Made by a program: the position numbers and the translations under genes | Notes under the pieces: generated by a model | Told to the model about the DNA's origin: nothing | Databases searched by the model: none | What the model saw: the letters and a program-made list of their open reading frames with translations, nothing else | Part shown: piece after piece, positions 16,142 through 24,285 of the stretch | How the letters are laid out: every line of letters starts with the position of its first letter | Position numbering within the stretch: the first letter of the stretch is position 1 | Assembly: GCA_947449135.1 (NCBI GenBank) | Contig: CANFQO010000034.1 | Span: forward strand, 1-33,190 | DNA from: Planctomycetaceae bacterium | GTDB taxonomy: Bacteria > Planctomycetota > Planctomycetia > Pirellulales > UBA1268 | Direction: 5' to 3' | DNA length: 33,190 nt

Positions 16142-18451
16142 GTGGAAGACCTGAGTGGATTCTCGATGCTGGAACTGTTCCGCCTGGAGGCGGACACCCA
16201 GACGGCCGTCCTTTCAGCGGCCGTACTCGCAATCGAGGAACTGGAGCATTCCCCCGCTGCCATCGAGTCGATGATGCGGGCGGCGCATTCACTCAAGGGC
16301 GCCGCCCGCATCATCGGTCTTGAGCCGGCCGTGCGGGTCGCCCACGCAATGGAGGAAGTCTTCGTCGCGGCCGGCAAGGGACTCTTGGCGGTGCGCCCAG
16401 AACACGCCGACATCCTGCTGGCCGGCAGCGACTTTCTGGCCTCAATCGCCCGGGATGACGAGGCCCTCGTTCCCGACGGGCCATGGAGCGCGCGGGCTGA
16501 CCAGCTGGTGGCACAACTGGCCGCGGTCCGCACCGGCCAGATAGGCCGGGAGCCGCCCACCCTATCGGCACCGCCACCCAGCCCGGTGGCCGCCGCCTCG
16601 GCTCAGCCCTCACACGTCTCCGCACAACCGCCGGCTGAGCCGGCCGCCTCTGCTGGCCCGACACCAGCCACGCCGTCGGTCTTCGACCAGACCGACCGGG
16701 TGGTGCGGGTGGCCGCCGACAGCCTGTCGAGGCTAGTCGGACTCGCCGGCGAATCGCTGGTTGAAGCAAGGCAACTCCCCTCCCTCGTGGCCGGGCTGCA
16801 CTCGCTCCGCAGCGTGCAGGGCAAACTCTGCGACACAATCGCGGCACTCGACGAATCGCACGCTGGCGGCAGCCTCCAGGATCCCACTCGGCAGGCTGCC
16901 CTGCTGAACATCCTTCGCGACCAAGCCGGCGCCGTGCTGACGGGACTCTCGCAGCGGTGCGAGGAATTCGCAAGCTTCGCCCGTCGCAACGAAGACCTCT
17001 CCGGCCGACTGCACCACGAGGTCATCAGCAGCCGAATGCGGCCGCTCGCCGAAGGCATTCGAGGCTTTCCCAGGCTGGTTCGGGATGTCGCCCGGTCGCT
17101 CGGCAAGCAGGTGCGGTTGGAGGTGCGCGGCGAGCAGACCGGGGTCGATCGCGACATCCTCGAAAAGCTGGAGTCGCCCCTTTCCCACCTGATCCGGAAT
17201 GCCCTCGACCATGGTATCGAACTTCCGAACTTCCGCGCAGCCGCCGGCAAGCCGCCAATCGGCACGATCGTGCTCGAGGCGCGGCACCGGGCCGGCAGCT
17301 TGACGATCACGATCACCGATGATGGCGAGGGCATCGACATCGAGCACCTGCGGGCGCGGACCGTAACCAGCGGTCTTGTCACCGCCCCGGTCGCCGACCA
17401 GTTGTCGGAGGGTGAATTGCTCGAGTTTCTGTTTCTCCCGGGGTTCTCCACCAAGGACGTGGTCACGGAGATCTCCGGCCGGGGCGTGGGGCTCGACGTC
17501 GTGCAACGCATGGTGAAGACGGTCGGCGGAAGCGTGCGGGTGGCGACCCAGCCCGGCCTGCAAACGGTCTTCACGCTGCAAGTGCCGATCACGATGTCGG
17601 TGATTCGCGCTCTGCTAGTCGACATCTGCGGCGAGCCCTACGCCTTCCCACTCACTCACATCGATCAGATCCTGTACTGCCGGCACGCCGACATTCGCAC
17701 CGTCGAGGGGCGGCAGTATGTCGATCACGACGGGATCTCGATCGGCCTCGTTCTCGCCCCGCAAATCCTCGAACTCGAACGATCCAACTCCCGACCGGCA
17801 GCCGATCCCCTTCCGGTGGTGATCATCAGCGATCGTGGCCAGCAGTTTGGCGTGATCGTCGATGCCTTTCTCGGTGAACGCGACCTGGAGGTGCGTCCGC
17901 TGGATCCGCGTCTCGGCAAGGTGCCGGATATCAACAGCGCCTCGTTGCTGGAGAATGGCGACCCCGTGCTCATCGTTGACGTCGAAGATCTTGGCCGTTC
18001 AATCGACGCCCTCCTGACAGGACGACGGCTGCATCGGGTGGAGCAGGCCCGCATCGCTGAACGGTCCAGCCGTTGCAAACGCATCCTCGTGGTCGATGAC
18101 TCCATCACCGTGCGTGAACTCGAGCGGCAGTTGCTCGTGTCGCATGGTTTCGCCGTCGACGTGGCGGTCGATGGGATGGACGGCTGGAACGCGCTCCGCG
18201 GCGGGCAGTACGATCTGGTGGTGAGTGACGTCGACATGCCCCGGCTGGATGGCATCGGGCTCGTCTCGCTGATCAAGGCAGATCCGATCCGCAAGGATAT
18301 CCCCGTGGTGATCGTGTCGTACAAGGATCGCGAGGAGGATCGGCTCCGCGGGCTCGAGGCCGGCGCGAACCGCTACCTGACCAAGACGAGCTTCCACGAC
18401 GAGACGTTTCTCCAGACGATCGTCGACCTGATTGGTGAACCGAACGACTGA
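16142..18451 (+). CDS. Hybrid chemotaxis histidine kinase CheA-REC (WspE-like)
   Basis: About 769 residues. Domains in order: HPt with the phospho-accepting His in MRAAHSLKGAARIIGL (about H49); a Pro/Ala linker (about 140-180); a dimerisation region (ADSLSRLVGLAGESLVEARQ); the HATPase with N-box HLIRNALDHGIE, G1 DDGEGID and G2 GRGVGLDVV; a CheW-like regulatory domain; and a C-terminal receiver starting ILVVDDSITVRELE, with the phospho-Asp in VVSDVDMPRLDG (about D696) and the Lys in LTKTS. Fusion of a receiver to CheA matches WspE. GAGGAG at 16128-16133 favours GTG 16142 (spacing 8) or 16139 (spacing 5) over GTG 16133, which it overlaps. It should autophosphorylate and pass phosphate to CheB and to an output regulator not present in the window. 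Confidence 0.94.
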   Translation: MEDLSGFSMLELFRLEADTQTAVLSAAVLAIEELEHSPAAIESMMRAAHSLKGAARIIGLEPAVRVAHAMEEVFVAAGKGLLAVRPEHADILLAGSDFLASIARDDEALVPDGPWSARADQLVAQLAAVRTGQIGREPPTLSAPPPSPVAAASAQPSHVSAQPPAEPAASAGPTPATPSVFDQTDRVVRVAADSLSRLVGLAGESLVEARQLPSLVAGLHSLRSVQGKLCDTIAALDESHAGGSLQDPTRQAALLNILRDQAGAVLTGLSQRCEEFASFARRNEDLSGRLHHEVISSRMRPLAEGIRGFPRLVRDVARSLGKQVRLEVRGEQTGVDRDILEKLESPLSHLIRNALDHGIELPNFRAAAGKPPIGTIVLEARHRAGSLTITITDDGEGIDIEHLRARTVTSGLVTAPVADQLSEGELLEFLFLPGFSTKDVVTEISGRGVGLDVVQRMVKTVGGSVRVATQPGLQTVFTLQVPITMSVIRALLVDICGEPYAFPLTHIDQILYCRHADIRTVEGRQYVDHDGISIGLVLAPQILELERSNSRPAADPLPVVIISDRGQQFGVIVDAFLGERDLEVRPLDPRLGKVPDINSASLLENGDPVLIVDVEDLGRSIDALLTGRRLHRVEQARIAERSSRCKRILVVDDSITVRELERQLLVSHGFAVDVAVDGMDGWNALRGGQYDLVVSDVDMPRLDGIGLVSLIKADPIRKDIPVVIVSYKDREEDRLRGLEAGANRYLTKTSFHDETFLQTIVDLIGEPND

Positions 18452-18493
18452 ACCGACAGTACCACCCGTCTGGTGCTTGGGAGCCGATCGACC

Positions 18494-19501
18494 ATGAGAA
18501 TTGCAATCGTCAACGACGTGCGTGCCGCCTGCGAGGCCCTGCGCCGCGTGGTGAGCAGTCTCGCGGGCCACACGGTGGCCTGGATCGCGGCCGACGGCGT
18601 CGAGGCGATCGCCATGGCGAAACGCGACCGGCCCGACCTGATCCTGATGGATCTGATCATGCCGCACGTGGACGGGGTGCAGGCCACGCGGCAGATCATG
18701 GCGACGAGCCCCTGCGCGATCCTCGTGGTGACGGCCACGGTGAGCGGCAACATCTCGCTCGTGTACGACGCGATGGGGTTCGGCGCGTTGGACGCGGTTG
18801 ACACCCCCGTGCTGGGCCCGACAGGCGAACTCACGGGCGCCGCAGCGCTCGTGGAAAAGATCTCGACTGTTGCCAAGCTCCTGGGGGCGTCGACCGATGC
18901 CCGCCGGCCCACGCTTTCCAATGACGTTTCGGCCGCGCCAAGACTGCTCGTGGTCGGCGCGTCGACGGGTGGCCCCAAGGCGTTCGCCGATCTCCTGCTC
19001 CCCCTCCCGCGTGACTGTCATGTGGCAGTCGTCGTCGTGCAGCATGTCGATGTCGCTTTCTCGCAGGGGCTGGCCACGTGGCTGGGGGAACGCACCGGCC
19101 GAACCGTCCGCGTCGCTGAGCAGGGCGAACGACCGCAGGCCGACACCGTACTACTGGCCGGCACCAACGATCATCTCGTGCTGTCGAAGCACGGCACGCT
19201 CGAATACCGCGAGGAGCCGCGGGAGATCTTCTTCCGGCCCAGCGTCGACGTGTTCTTCGAGAGCGTGGCCGACCATTGGACACAGGCCGGCATCGCTCTC
19301 CTGCTCACCGGCATGGGCAGGGACGGCGGAAAGGGCATGCTCCGGCTGCGCAACGCCGGCTGGCATACGATCGCCCAGGACGAAGCCACCAGCGTGGTCT
19401 GGGGCATGCCGAAGGCTGCCATCGAGTTGGGCGGCGCCTGCCAGGTGCTCCCCATCGAGCAGATGCCGCGTGCGATCCTGTCACACCTGACGGGTGGCTG
19501 A
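18494..19501 (+). CDS. Chemoreceptor methylesterase CheB (WspF-like)
   Basis: A 335-residue response-regulator methylesterase that removes methyl groups from the MCP, opposing CheR. The N-terminal receiver has phospho-Asp D53 in DLILMDLIMPHVDG. The C-terminal esterase has the triad S157 (VVGASTGGPKAF), H184 (VVQHVD) and D277 (LTGMGRDGGKGM). The ATG at 18494 gives the start MRIAIVNDVRAACEALRR, as in WspF-type CheB. It follows the kinase by 42 bp and is the last gene of the operon. The gene after it is convergent, so the expected wspR position is occupied by an FHA gene on the other strand. Confidence 0.95.
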   Translation: MRIAIVNDVRAACEALRRVVSSLAGHTVAWIAADGVEAIAMAKRDRPDLILMDLIMPHVDGVQATRQIMATSPCAILVVTATVSGNISLVYDAMGFGALDAVDTPVLGPTGELTGAAALVEKISTVAKLLGASTDARRPTLSNDVSAAPRLLVVGASTGGPKAFADLLLPLPRDCHVAVVVVQHVDVAFSQGLATWLGERTGRTVRVAEQGERPQADTVLLAGTNDHLVLSKHGTLEYREEPREIFFRPSVDVFFESVADHWTQAGIALLLTGMGRDGGKGMLRLRNAGWHTIAQDEATSVVWGMPKAAIELGGACQVLPIEQMPRAILSHLTGG

Positions 19502-19503
19502 TA

Positions 19504-19527
19504 CGGTTCTCACGGAATCACGAACCG
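19504..19527. terminator. Candidate shared hairpin between cheB and the FHA gene
   Basis: CGGTTC and GAACCG (19504-19509, 19522-19527) form a 6-bp stem with a 12-base loop, spanning the 8-bp gap between the two converging stops and the end of the FHA gene. There is no T-run. It is the only dyad seen at this junction. Confidence 0.3.
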
Positions 19528-20367
19528 GAATCGCTGCTCCCCGCACCGAAAGTAGCAGGTGGGGGTCAGCCCAACGGCAGAGATCGACACCCACATGCCG
19601 TTCCGGGTCGCGGCCGACGTGATCATCCACGTGCCGTCCCGCATCCGATTGAGCTCGGCATGGTGGTTGGCCAGCAGGGGATCGTCGAGTTCGATGTCGG
19701 CACCACCGCCCGTCCGACCGATCGAAAGCCGGTCAGAACGCAACGCACACTCGAGGGCCCCGGGTTTGGCCGACGCCTCCGCCAAAACAGGCCAGACCGT
19801 CTGTGGGAGGTGCATGCCGTCCATCTGGTTTGTGTCCCCTCCGGGGAAGGGCGCCGCATTGGGCTTCAGCGGATTCCTGAGCCGGAACCTCCGCGCGCCC
19901 AAGATGAGGATGGCGTTGGCGTGCAGCACTGCTCGGATGCATCTCACGAACGTGCCGTTCACGCTGTCGAGGTCGTGCAGATGCCACTGAAAGCCTCCCC
20001 GCCATGGGGTGCGGCATATTTCCGCGTGCGCACCTGAGATCGCGGAGTCGTTGGGGATCTGGACATCGCCGGAGGTTCGGCCGATCGCGAGCCTCTCCCG
20101 CCGCAGCCGCACGTCCTCTCCCTGCTCCATCGAGCCGTCGTCCAGCACGGTCAAGACCGGCACCGGTGGCCTCAGGCTCGGACGAAAATCCTGAATGTCT
20201 TCCGGGGCATACTTCGGCTCGCTACCACGGCCGAAGGCATCCGGCTCCGACACCCATTTCACGATCCGGCGTGGGGACGGGAATTCCTCAATGACCGGTG
20301 GCAATTCATGAGGCGGTTCTTCTTCTTTCTCATCGTCGTCGAATGCTGAACCAGTCTTCTTGGCCAT
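19510..20367 (-). CDS. Protein with two FHA domains
   Basis: A 285-residue soluble protein. An acidic, Pro-rich N-terminus (1-70) precedes FHA domain 1 (about 90-165: RLAIGRTSGDVQIPND, SGAHAEI, LDSVNGTFV) and FHA domain 2 (about 212-283: RLSIGRTGGGADIELDD, ANHHAELNR, ATRNGMWVS). Domain 1 keeps the GR, S, H and NG residues used for phosphothreonine binding; domain 2 has Asn where the conserved Ser is expected, so it may bind weakly or only structurally. No kinase is encoded nearby. AGGAGG just upstream of the ATG at 20367 is a near-perfect Shine-Dalgarno. It is the third gene of a minus-strand set with an amidase (80 bp upstream) and an acidic membrane protein. Confidence 0.9.
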   Translation of the reverse strand: MAKKTGSAFDDDEKEEEPPHELPPVIEEFPSPRRIVKWVSEPDAFGRGSEPKYAPEDIQDFRPSLRPPVPVLTVLDDGSMEQGEDVRLRRERLAIGRTSGDVQIPNDSAISGAHAEICRTPWRGGFQWHLHDLDSVNGTFVRCIRAVLHANAILILGARRFRLRNPLKPNAAPFPGGDTNQMDGMHLPQTVWPVLAEASAKPGALECALRSDRLSIGRTGGGADIELDDPLLANHHAELNRMRDGTWMITSAATRNGMWVSISAVGLTPTCYFRCGEQRFRFVIP

Positions 20368-20447
20368 GAACCTCCTCCTTTTGCCCCTCGCGGATCACGC
20401 TGATGGCCAGCATCGTCGGGCGGTCAGCGGCCGCAACTTCCTCTCCT

Positions 20448-22010
20448 TCATTCTACTCCAGATTCTTGGTGCCGGTTCAAACCACGCTCGATCAATCGCA
20501 TCACCTCCAGCACCCTCCACTCGGGCCGGAGGGTATCGGTCGCCAACAGTCGGTCCGGCACGCCCACCACCTGAACGCCAACCGGCAGGCCCCGGCTGTC
20601 GCGATCGGTGGCTGCCGCCGACTGCACAACCCGATCCCGGCTGTGGCCGCGGCCCACTTCTTCTTCGGGTCGCACCCGCGTGACCGGCACTGTTCCCGCC
20701 GGAAGATCGAGCAGATTGGCCAGCAGGCAGGGAGCCGCCGCCAGCACCAGCCGGGCCGCGGTGCCATGCCGCAGCGCCGGCAGCGCCGATACGGGGCAGA
20801 CAATGGCGTCATAGCCTGACACGGCCACCGCGAACCGCGTTGCGAAGTCCAGCCGCCGGTCGCAGAGTTCGGCAAACGCCGCTCCACGGTGGGGACCGGT
20901 GGCCCGGAGGGCAATCGCCTCGATGCCGCCACCCACTGCCTGCGAGGCGGCCGCCAGCAGCGGCCGGAGCCACTTCGGCAGTCCTGCCAACCGCATCAAC
21001 AGTGCCACCGACGGCATCGGACGCGTGCCGGCGAACAGCCGGCGGATGTCGTCGCCACCATCGGCCGAGAGCAGGGCCAGATGCAGCCACGCTGCTTCCG
21101 TGGCCAGGCGGCCATCGAGGCGGACGGTTTCCACACCCGCCCGCGTCAGTCCATCTACCGCCTCGCGCACCGCCCGTTGCACGGCGGGCGAGGGTTCGAG
21201 CGGCCCGGCATCGTCCCACCAGGCGACCCGCAGACCACTGGCTGAGTCGTTGGCAGGGCTGCCGCTGGACATCGCGCCGCCGGGGCGAGGCTCTGCCACG
21301 ACGTCTGGACCGCCCGCCACCGCCTCCAGGCACCGCGTCAGATCGTCGACCTCCCTGGCGAGAAACCCCGCCCGAGGACGCACGACCGTCAGATGAGGCA
21401 CGGTATCGAACGCACCGCCGTCCCCGAGCACCGTCGACCGCGGCAGGAATCCGGCGATGCCGCAGGCGTGCGCCGGCTGCCGAATGCTCCCCGCCAGATC
21501 GGTGCCCACGGCCAACGGCACAACGCCGGCGGCGACCAGCGCCGCGTCGCCACCGCTAGACCCACCGGGGCCCCGGGCGGCATCGAAGGGATGGTTGGTG
21601 CGGCCCCAGACTGGATTGTCGGTCTCATGGAGATACATCGCCTGGGGAACGTTTCCCTTGCCGACGATGATCGCTCCAACCTCTCGCAGCCGGGTGACGA
21701 TCGACGCATCCGCTCCATCGATCTCGTGCCGTCGCGAGGGAATGCCGAGGCTCGTCACCAGCCCGGCCACTCCAAAGCATTCCTTCACGCTCACCGGCAC
21801 GCCGGCGAGCGGCAGATGCACCACGTTCTCACGCATCAGCGACTCGAGCCGCACAGCCTCCGCGCAAGCCGCGGTATGCCGCGGCTGCACCAGTGCATTG
21901 AGGACGCCGTGAGAGTCACGATGCCGGGTGACGTGTTCGGCCAACACCTCTCCCGGCTTGGCCCGGCCTGCAGCCACGTCATCCGCGATGCTTACCGCCG
22001 ATGATGCCAC
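20448..22010 (-). CDS. Amidase signature family hydrolase
   Basis: A 520-residue Ser-cisSer-Lys amidase. The triad is visible: K76 in VPVSVKECFG, cis-Ser S151 in GPGGSSGGDAALVAAG and nucleophile S175 in GTDLAGSIRQPAH, with the 24-residue Ser-Ser spacing of the family. ETDNPVWGRTNHPFDAARG precedes the cis-Ser. The family hydrolyses amides of many kinds (GatA, acylamide and fatty-acid amide hydrolases); the substrate cannot be told here, and no gatB or gatC is adjacent, so GatA is unlikely. The GTG at 22010 is supported by GGAGAG 8 bases upstream. It lies 68 bp after the acidic membrane protein and 80 bp before the FHA gene on the same strand. Confidence 0.9.
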   Translation of the reverse strand: MASSAVSIADDVAAGRAKPGEVLAEHVTRHRDSHGVLNALVQPRHTAACAEAVRLESLMRENVVHLPLAGVPVSVKECFGVAGLVTSLGIPSRRHEIDGADASIVTRLREVGAIIVGKGNVPQAMYLHETDNPVWGRTNHPFDAARGPGGSSGGDAALVAAGVVPLAVGTDLAGSIRQPAHACGIAGFLPRSTVLGDGGAFDTVPHLTVVRPRAGFLAREVDDLTRCLEAVAGGPDVVAEPRPGGAMSSGSPANDSASGLRVAWWDDAGPLEPSPAVQRAVREAVDGLTRAGVETVRLDGRLATEAAWLHLALLSADGGDDIRRLFAGTRPMPSVALLMRLAGLPKWLRPLLAAASQAVGGGIEAIALRATGPHRGAAFAELCDRRLDFATRFAVAVSGYDAIVCPVSALPALRHGTAARLVLAAAPCLLANLLDLPAGTVPVTRVRPEEEVGRGHSRDRVVQSAAATDRDSRGLPVGVQVVGVPDRLLATDTLRPEWRVLEVMRLIERGLNRHQESGVE

Positions 22011-22078
22011 TGCGTTTTCTCTCCATTGCGCGGCCAGCGAACCGGCTGCCGCATGTCTGTTCTCGATGCAACGCCGGC

Positions 22079-24040
22079 TCAGGGAGTTGGAGCATCGCCC
22101 ACCGGAAACCCAGTGTTCTCAGAGACTTCGAACGTTGGGGGAATGGGCCTCATATCGGCGGCCCAGACGGCGTTGCCGTCGAACAAGACTCCCGAAACAA
22201 CGACGCGATCTCCGGAATCGGCCGGTGGGGCCAATCGCGAGATGATCGAGATGCTACGGTCGGTACCATCCGTATTTCCACCGGCGACGACACCCCGCGT
22301 GCTCCAGTAGGGGCCAACCTGCCGAGCACCGGCCAAGGTGGCGACCAATGAGATGCCGTCAGCCCGCCGCTTCTCGCTGGTGAGCCACATCCGACCGAGT
22401 CGGTCGAGATCCGCCACGGCCTTCTCGCTGATGGAGATTTCGCCAAGCAGATCGGCGGCTGCAGCGGGGGCTCCCCAGGTTGAGTGACCCGACTCGGCGG
22501 CCTTTGTCTCGAGCGTGACCAGCTGCTCGCCTAGCTGCGCCAGACTCTTGTACCACTCCACCGACAGCCGATTCCGTTCGGGGTCGGCTGGATCAGAGAT
22601 CATTTCCAACGCCTCGAACGCGTGCGTGGCTCGCTCTGCCGCGAGTTCCACGCCTGTCTGATCCAGGGGCGGCACGACGGGAGCGGCCACGGCGGGAACG
22701 GGTGGGGCCGTTGCTGCAACATCGGCTACTGCAACATCGGCAACGAGAGCATCGAGTCCAGCCAACGGATCTGTTGGCGGCAACGTCGCGGCACTGGTGG
22801 CGGCAGCGAGCGGGTCCTCTCCCGTGATGGTATCGACAACGGCCAGTCGTTCGGGCTCGAGAACGGGCGGCGACACAGGCTCCGGCTCCAGCATCACAGG
22901 TTCCGCGACCGCAGGCGCGGGCGAGACGGTGGCCTCGAGCGTATCCGCTGGAGCCACTGCCGGATCGGACACGGCGACCGTCTCTCCGGTCTCTCCCGTT
23001 TCGGTAGCAGGCTCGCTGGGTTCGACCGGCTCAACTTCCGTCGATGCTGCGGCAGCTGTCGCGACCGGCTGATCGACGGCCGGCGTGGCTTCCTCGCCAG
23101 TGGTCGAGAGATCTTCCGTCGCTGGAACGGCACTCGCGCCGGGTGCCGTTGCTGGAGTCACGGCCGGGTTTGCGGGAGGCTTCGCTCCAGGCTGCAGCTT
23201 CTGGGGCAGCAGAACGGCCAACTGCCCAGGCAGTTGTTTCCCGAACTTGAGCGGATCCTGGTGGAATCCCCAGACCATCACCGCATACGTGATCGGCAGG
23301 GCCATCAGGCCTCCCAACCCCACTCCGATCATCTTGCCAAGACCGCTTCTTTTTTTCCGCGCAGGCACCGGCTGTGCGTCGGCCGCGGCTACCGCTGCCA
23401 CGGCAGCAGTGAGCGGAATCGAGGCGGGGTCGCCCTGCCCCAACTCCCCCGCATCGGCCCAAGCGTCGACCTGATTGCCATCTGCAAACGGAGTCTCATT
23501 GCTCACTATGCCGGCATCGAACGAGACGTCGTCTGAGACCGCATCGTGGGACGGCTCACCGAAATCGGCACTGTCATCAATGCTGCCGTTGGCAGCGACC
23601 GCATCCGCGGCGACCAGATCGTCTTCCTCATCCAAAAGCCCCAGATCGGCCAGCCCCTGTTCGCGATCGATGACATTGTCGTGAGAGTCATCGATCGTGT
23701 GTCCTTCGGCTCGATCGTGGCTGGCAACTGCTTCATCCGTGAACACTTCCTCCGAAAAGCCGTCGGCGGATGGCCCCGCGGTCATGGCGGCCATCGAAAT
23801 GACATCAGACCGTTCGCCGTCACCGAGCACGTCGGCCGACGCCACTTCGTCGTCCGGACGCGGAAACACGACCAGAGGGATGTCGGGGGCTGCCTCTGGG
23901 TCGGCAGGCGGAGAAGGCTCCTCGTCGAGAGCATCGAAGGCGAACGCAAAGTTCTCCTCTGACTCCTCGTTGGCACCGCCGTGCCCCAATTCCGCCCACG
24001 AATCCTGTTCCGGCAACTTCTGGTCGTCGTCGGTTGTCAT
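22079..24040 (-). CDS. Acidic single-pass membrane protein of unknown function
   Basis: 653 residues; no family recognised with certainty. Residues 1-228 are strongly acidic and low in complexity. A basic patch (RKKR, 228-231) precedes one TM helix at about 236-257 (MIGVGLGGLMALPITYAVMV), so the acidic part should be cytoplasmic. Next comes WGFHQDPLKFGKQLPG, a motif I associate from memory with planctomycete hypothetical membrane proteins, then about 190 residues of Ala/Pro/Glu/Thr-rich linker, and a folded C-terminal part of about 160 residues (helical, then beta-rich: RQVGPYWSTRGVVAGG, VVVSGVLFDG). The ATG at 24040 has GGGGAG 6 bases upstream. First gene of the cluster with the amidase and FHA protein; an FHA domain could in principle dock on a phosphorylated Thr of its acidic tail, which is inference. 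Confidence 0.8.
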   Translation of the reverse strand: MTTDDDQKLPEQDSWAELGHGGANEESEENFAFAFDALDEEPSPPADPEAAPDIPLVVFPRPDDEVASADVLGDGERSDVISMAAMTAGPSADGFSEEVFTDEAVASHDRAEGHTIDDSHDNVIDREQGLADLGLLDEEDDLVAADAVAANGSIDDSADFGEPSHDAVSDDVSFDAGIVSNETPFADGNQVDAWADAGELGQGDPASIPLTAAVAAVAAADAQPVPARKKRSGLGKMIGVGLGGLMALPITYAVMVWGFHQDPLKFGKQLPGQLAVLLPQKLQPGAKPPANPAVTPATAPGASAVPATEDLSTTGEEATPAVDQPVATAAAASTEVEPVEPSEPATETGETGETVAVSDPAVAPADTLEATVSPAPAVAEPVMLEPEPVSPPVLEPERLAVVDTITGEDPLAAATSAATLPPTDPLAGLDALVADVAVADVAATAPPVPAVAAPVVPPLDQTGVELAAERATHAFEALEMISDPADPERNRLSVEWYKSLAQLGEQLVTLETKAAESGHSTWGAPAAAADLLGEISISEKAVADLDRLGRMWLTSEKRRADGISLVATLAGARQVGPYWSTRGVVAGGNTDGTDRSISIISRLAPPADSGDRVVVSGVLFDGNAVWAADMRPIPPTFEVSENTGFPVGDAPTP

Positions 24041-24166
24041 TGATTGCTCCCCGCTCGATACCGACTCGGGGGCTCACCACCCCGCGCAGCCGCCATCGTG
24101 TTTCCCTGTGTTCGTTTCCCAACAGCCCCTCGGGAGACCGCCAGGCCTCCCGACGCCAGCAGTGTC

Positions 24167-24202
24167 GTCAGGGGTCGGGCGAAAGTCTAGCGTCACCCTG
24201 AC
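24167..24202. repeat. Inverted repeat upstream of the acidic membrane protein gene
   Basis: GTCAGGG (24167-24173) and CCCTGAC (24196-24202) form a 7-bp dyad with a 22-base spacer. On the minus strand the spacer contains TAGACT (24184-24189), the recurring -10-like box, so this may be an operator around a promoter about 145 bp before the start at 24040. The rest of 24041-24285 shows nothing clear. Confidence 0.3.
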
Positions 24203-24285
24203 CGCGGTCCGAATCGGCGGTGAGAACGGAATTCTAAAACCGCTACAGCACTGCCAAAAGCCCTGCCACAATCGGTCGGCTGCCC

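Noticed and set aside
20448-22010. Amidase as GatA of the Glu-tRNA(Gln) amidotransferase
   Set aside because: No gatB or gatC is adjacent, and the sequence around the triad (ETDNPVWGRTNHPFD, GTDLAGSIRQPAH) is of the general amidase type.
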